The translations under genes and the position numbers were made by a program. A stretch of DNA of 64,000 bases from Erythrocercus mccallii (lineage: Eukaryota; Chordata; Aves; Passeriformes; Dicruridae). The notes below the pieces were generated by a model that searched no databases, was not told the origin of the DNA, and saw nothing but the letters and a program-made list of their open reading frames with translations. This document shows, one piece after another, positions 62,724-64,000 of the stretch. Position 1 is the stretch's first letter; each line of letters opens with the position of its first letter. Where the stretch lies: NCBI GenBank assembly GCA_013397435.1, contig VZRG01000291.1:346104-410103 (forward strand). The letters run 5' to 3'.

Positions 62724-64000
62724 GTAATTTAGTTTAAATGTGACTTTGTGCTTTCCAAAACGGTTTCTAACTTTGTTGCTTTAACTGTTTGCTTGTTGTT
62801 GTTTTGGGGTTTGTGGTTTTTGTTGTTTGTTTTGGGTTTTTTTTACTTTATGGAAAAAATTAAGCTGTTTTATGCTTAATTTCAGGTTATTTTAATATCT
62901 TTTGCTGAAATGATTGATAATTGACTTTAGTATTAATATCAAGTATTTATCAGATCTAGTAGTAAATGCTGATTGGGACAACAGCTTTTCTCAGGCCTCT
63001 GGGATTATTGTGGTTGATACAACCAGAAGCCTTTAAGCAGCATCAAAATTCAAAACGTTTGAAACCTCTGTTAAGACAGTATTGTTTTGGTACTATTTGA
63101 GCACATCACAGTTGTATTTGTATAGCTGAATTTGCAAAATGATCTTTGAAAGGGTTCATTGGATTGGTTTTTTTGAAATATTTTCTCCCAGTACCAGACC
63201 CCCTTACAACACGTGGCAAGATATGCATAGTGCTGCTTTTGCAGTTCTTCCCTGTGGAGGGAGACAAGTGGAGAGGAACTCATATAAAAACAAATAAGTT
63301 CCCCAGAAGGACTCAAGTGCTACTAAGCAAAGCCATGTGATGCTTAACATTTTAAGCATGGGCTTCAGAAAGGAATTTTTAACTTAGCTGTCCAGTCTTC
63401 TCAGTGGACAAGGAGTGCTGAAACCTTAAGACAGACTTTTAAAAGTCATCACATAGAGCAGAAGGCTGCTTCAGAGCAGTATGTGAAGCAGAAACCATGG
63501 CTAGCAGAAAAATGCTTGTGACAGATAACATTTTAAAATCCATATTGCTCTGGGTGTAAAACATCAAGCTGCCTCTTTCCTGTGAGCTCCTGTGAGAGCT
63601 TTCTCCTCACAATAGGCCCAGACCACTCCTCCTTTAAAGGCAGAGTTGGAAAGAGAAGGGCCAAACCCTTTATCCAATAATTTAGCAAGTAGAACAGTTG
63701 CCAGAGGTATGAGGTACCTGCATTGAGAGGTCCCCCTTCAGCATTTTCTGAACAGCTTTTACCAGCAGAGCTGCTTTACTGACCAGGTTGTGTGGTTGCA
63801 TTTTTAATTAAATGCTGGACATCCTAAAACTGTGTGGATTATTCTGTCAAACCAAGGACTGCATAACTGCATCCAGGTTAGAAGACAATTCAAATCCATC
63901 TGTTCCATTCTTCAAATAGTGTTTTAATCACCAGATAGCAAGTGAGCTGGAGATATGGAGATATGCAACAAAATGAAAAAAGTGCAGACAAATGGATAAA
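62724..64000 (+). other. PRRG4: PRRG4 intron (partial)
   Basis: Begins at gtaatt after the signal-peptide exon. The next PRRG4 exon (Gla domain, with its Glu cluster and disulfide) is not found before the window ends. Confidence 0.75.
62791..62845. repeat. T/G-rich low-complexity tract in PRRG4 intron
   Basis: Repeats of ttgttgttgttttggggttt type soon after the first PRRG4 coding exon. No clear unit. Confidence 0.75.

Noticed and set aside
1..64000. CRISPR arrays, operons, phage or bacterial mobile genes
   Set aside because: The window is vertebrate nuclear DNA with spliced genes; no regular spacer-repeat array or bacterial gene layout is present.

Overview
This is vertebrate nuclear DNA, almost certainly avian. 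It is AT-rich, with short exons spread over long introns bounded by GT-AG sites. It carries CR1 LINE fragments of the bird type, including the 3' end with the ATTCTGTG-like repeat, and a retroviral LTR that looks like those of bird ERVL elements. The gene pair also fits an amniote: CCDC73 and PRRG4 are neighbours in human 11p13 (WT1, EIF3M, CCDC73, PRRG4, QSER1). A songbird is possible, but I cannot fix the species.

Positions 1 to about 47,520 hold the 5' half of CCDC73 on the minus strand. Thirteen coding exons can be read without a stop or frameshift. They run from the ATG exon at 36,911-37,057 down to an exon at 856-987, and give the first 393 residues. The rest of the gene lies to the left of the window. 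All exon junctions are phase 0 except the one between exons 7 and 8. The ATG exon starts 15 bases upstream of the ATG at an acceptor site, so there must be a noncoding first exon further up. The GC-rich island at 47.4-47.7 kb, which has a good minus-strand donor at 47,519-47,520, is the best candidate.

Positions 47.7 to 60.6 kb are intergenic. I see no exon there, only a CR1 fragment at 55.9-56.2 kb, a three-unit minisatellite at 53.0 kb and low-complexity tracts. A second CpG island lies at 60.66-62.5 kb and is broken by a 780-base run of N. A 23-bp GC-rich tandem repeat runs straight into this gap. Right after the island comes the first coding exon of PRRG4 on the plus strand (62,609-62,723), which encodes the signal peptide. 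PRRG4 continues to the right of the window. The two genes are therefore divergent.

The most unusual feature is a 355-bp foldback structure at 31,905-32,259, inside a CCDC73 intron. Two 117-119-bp arms, with the outer 57 bp identical, enclose a loop that begins exactly at a decayed tRNA-Gly(TCC)-like sequence. I found no CRISPR, operon or other prokaryotic feature, and no intact transposon gene.
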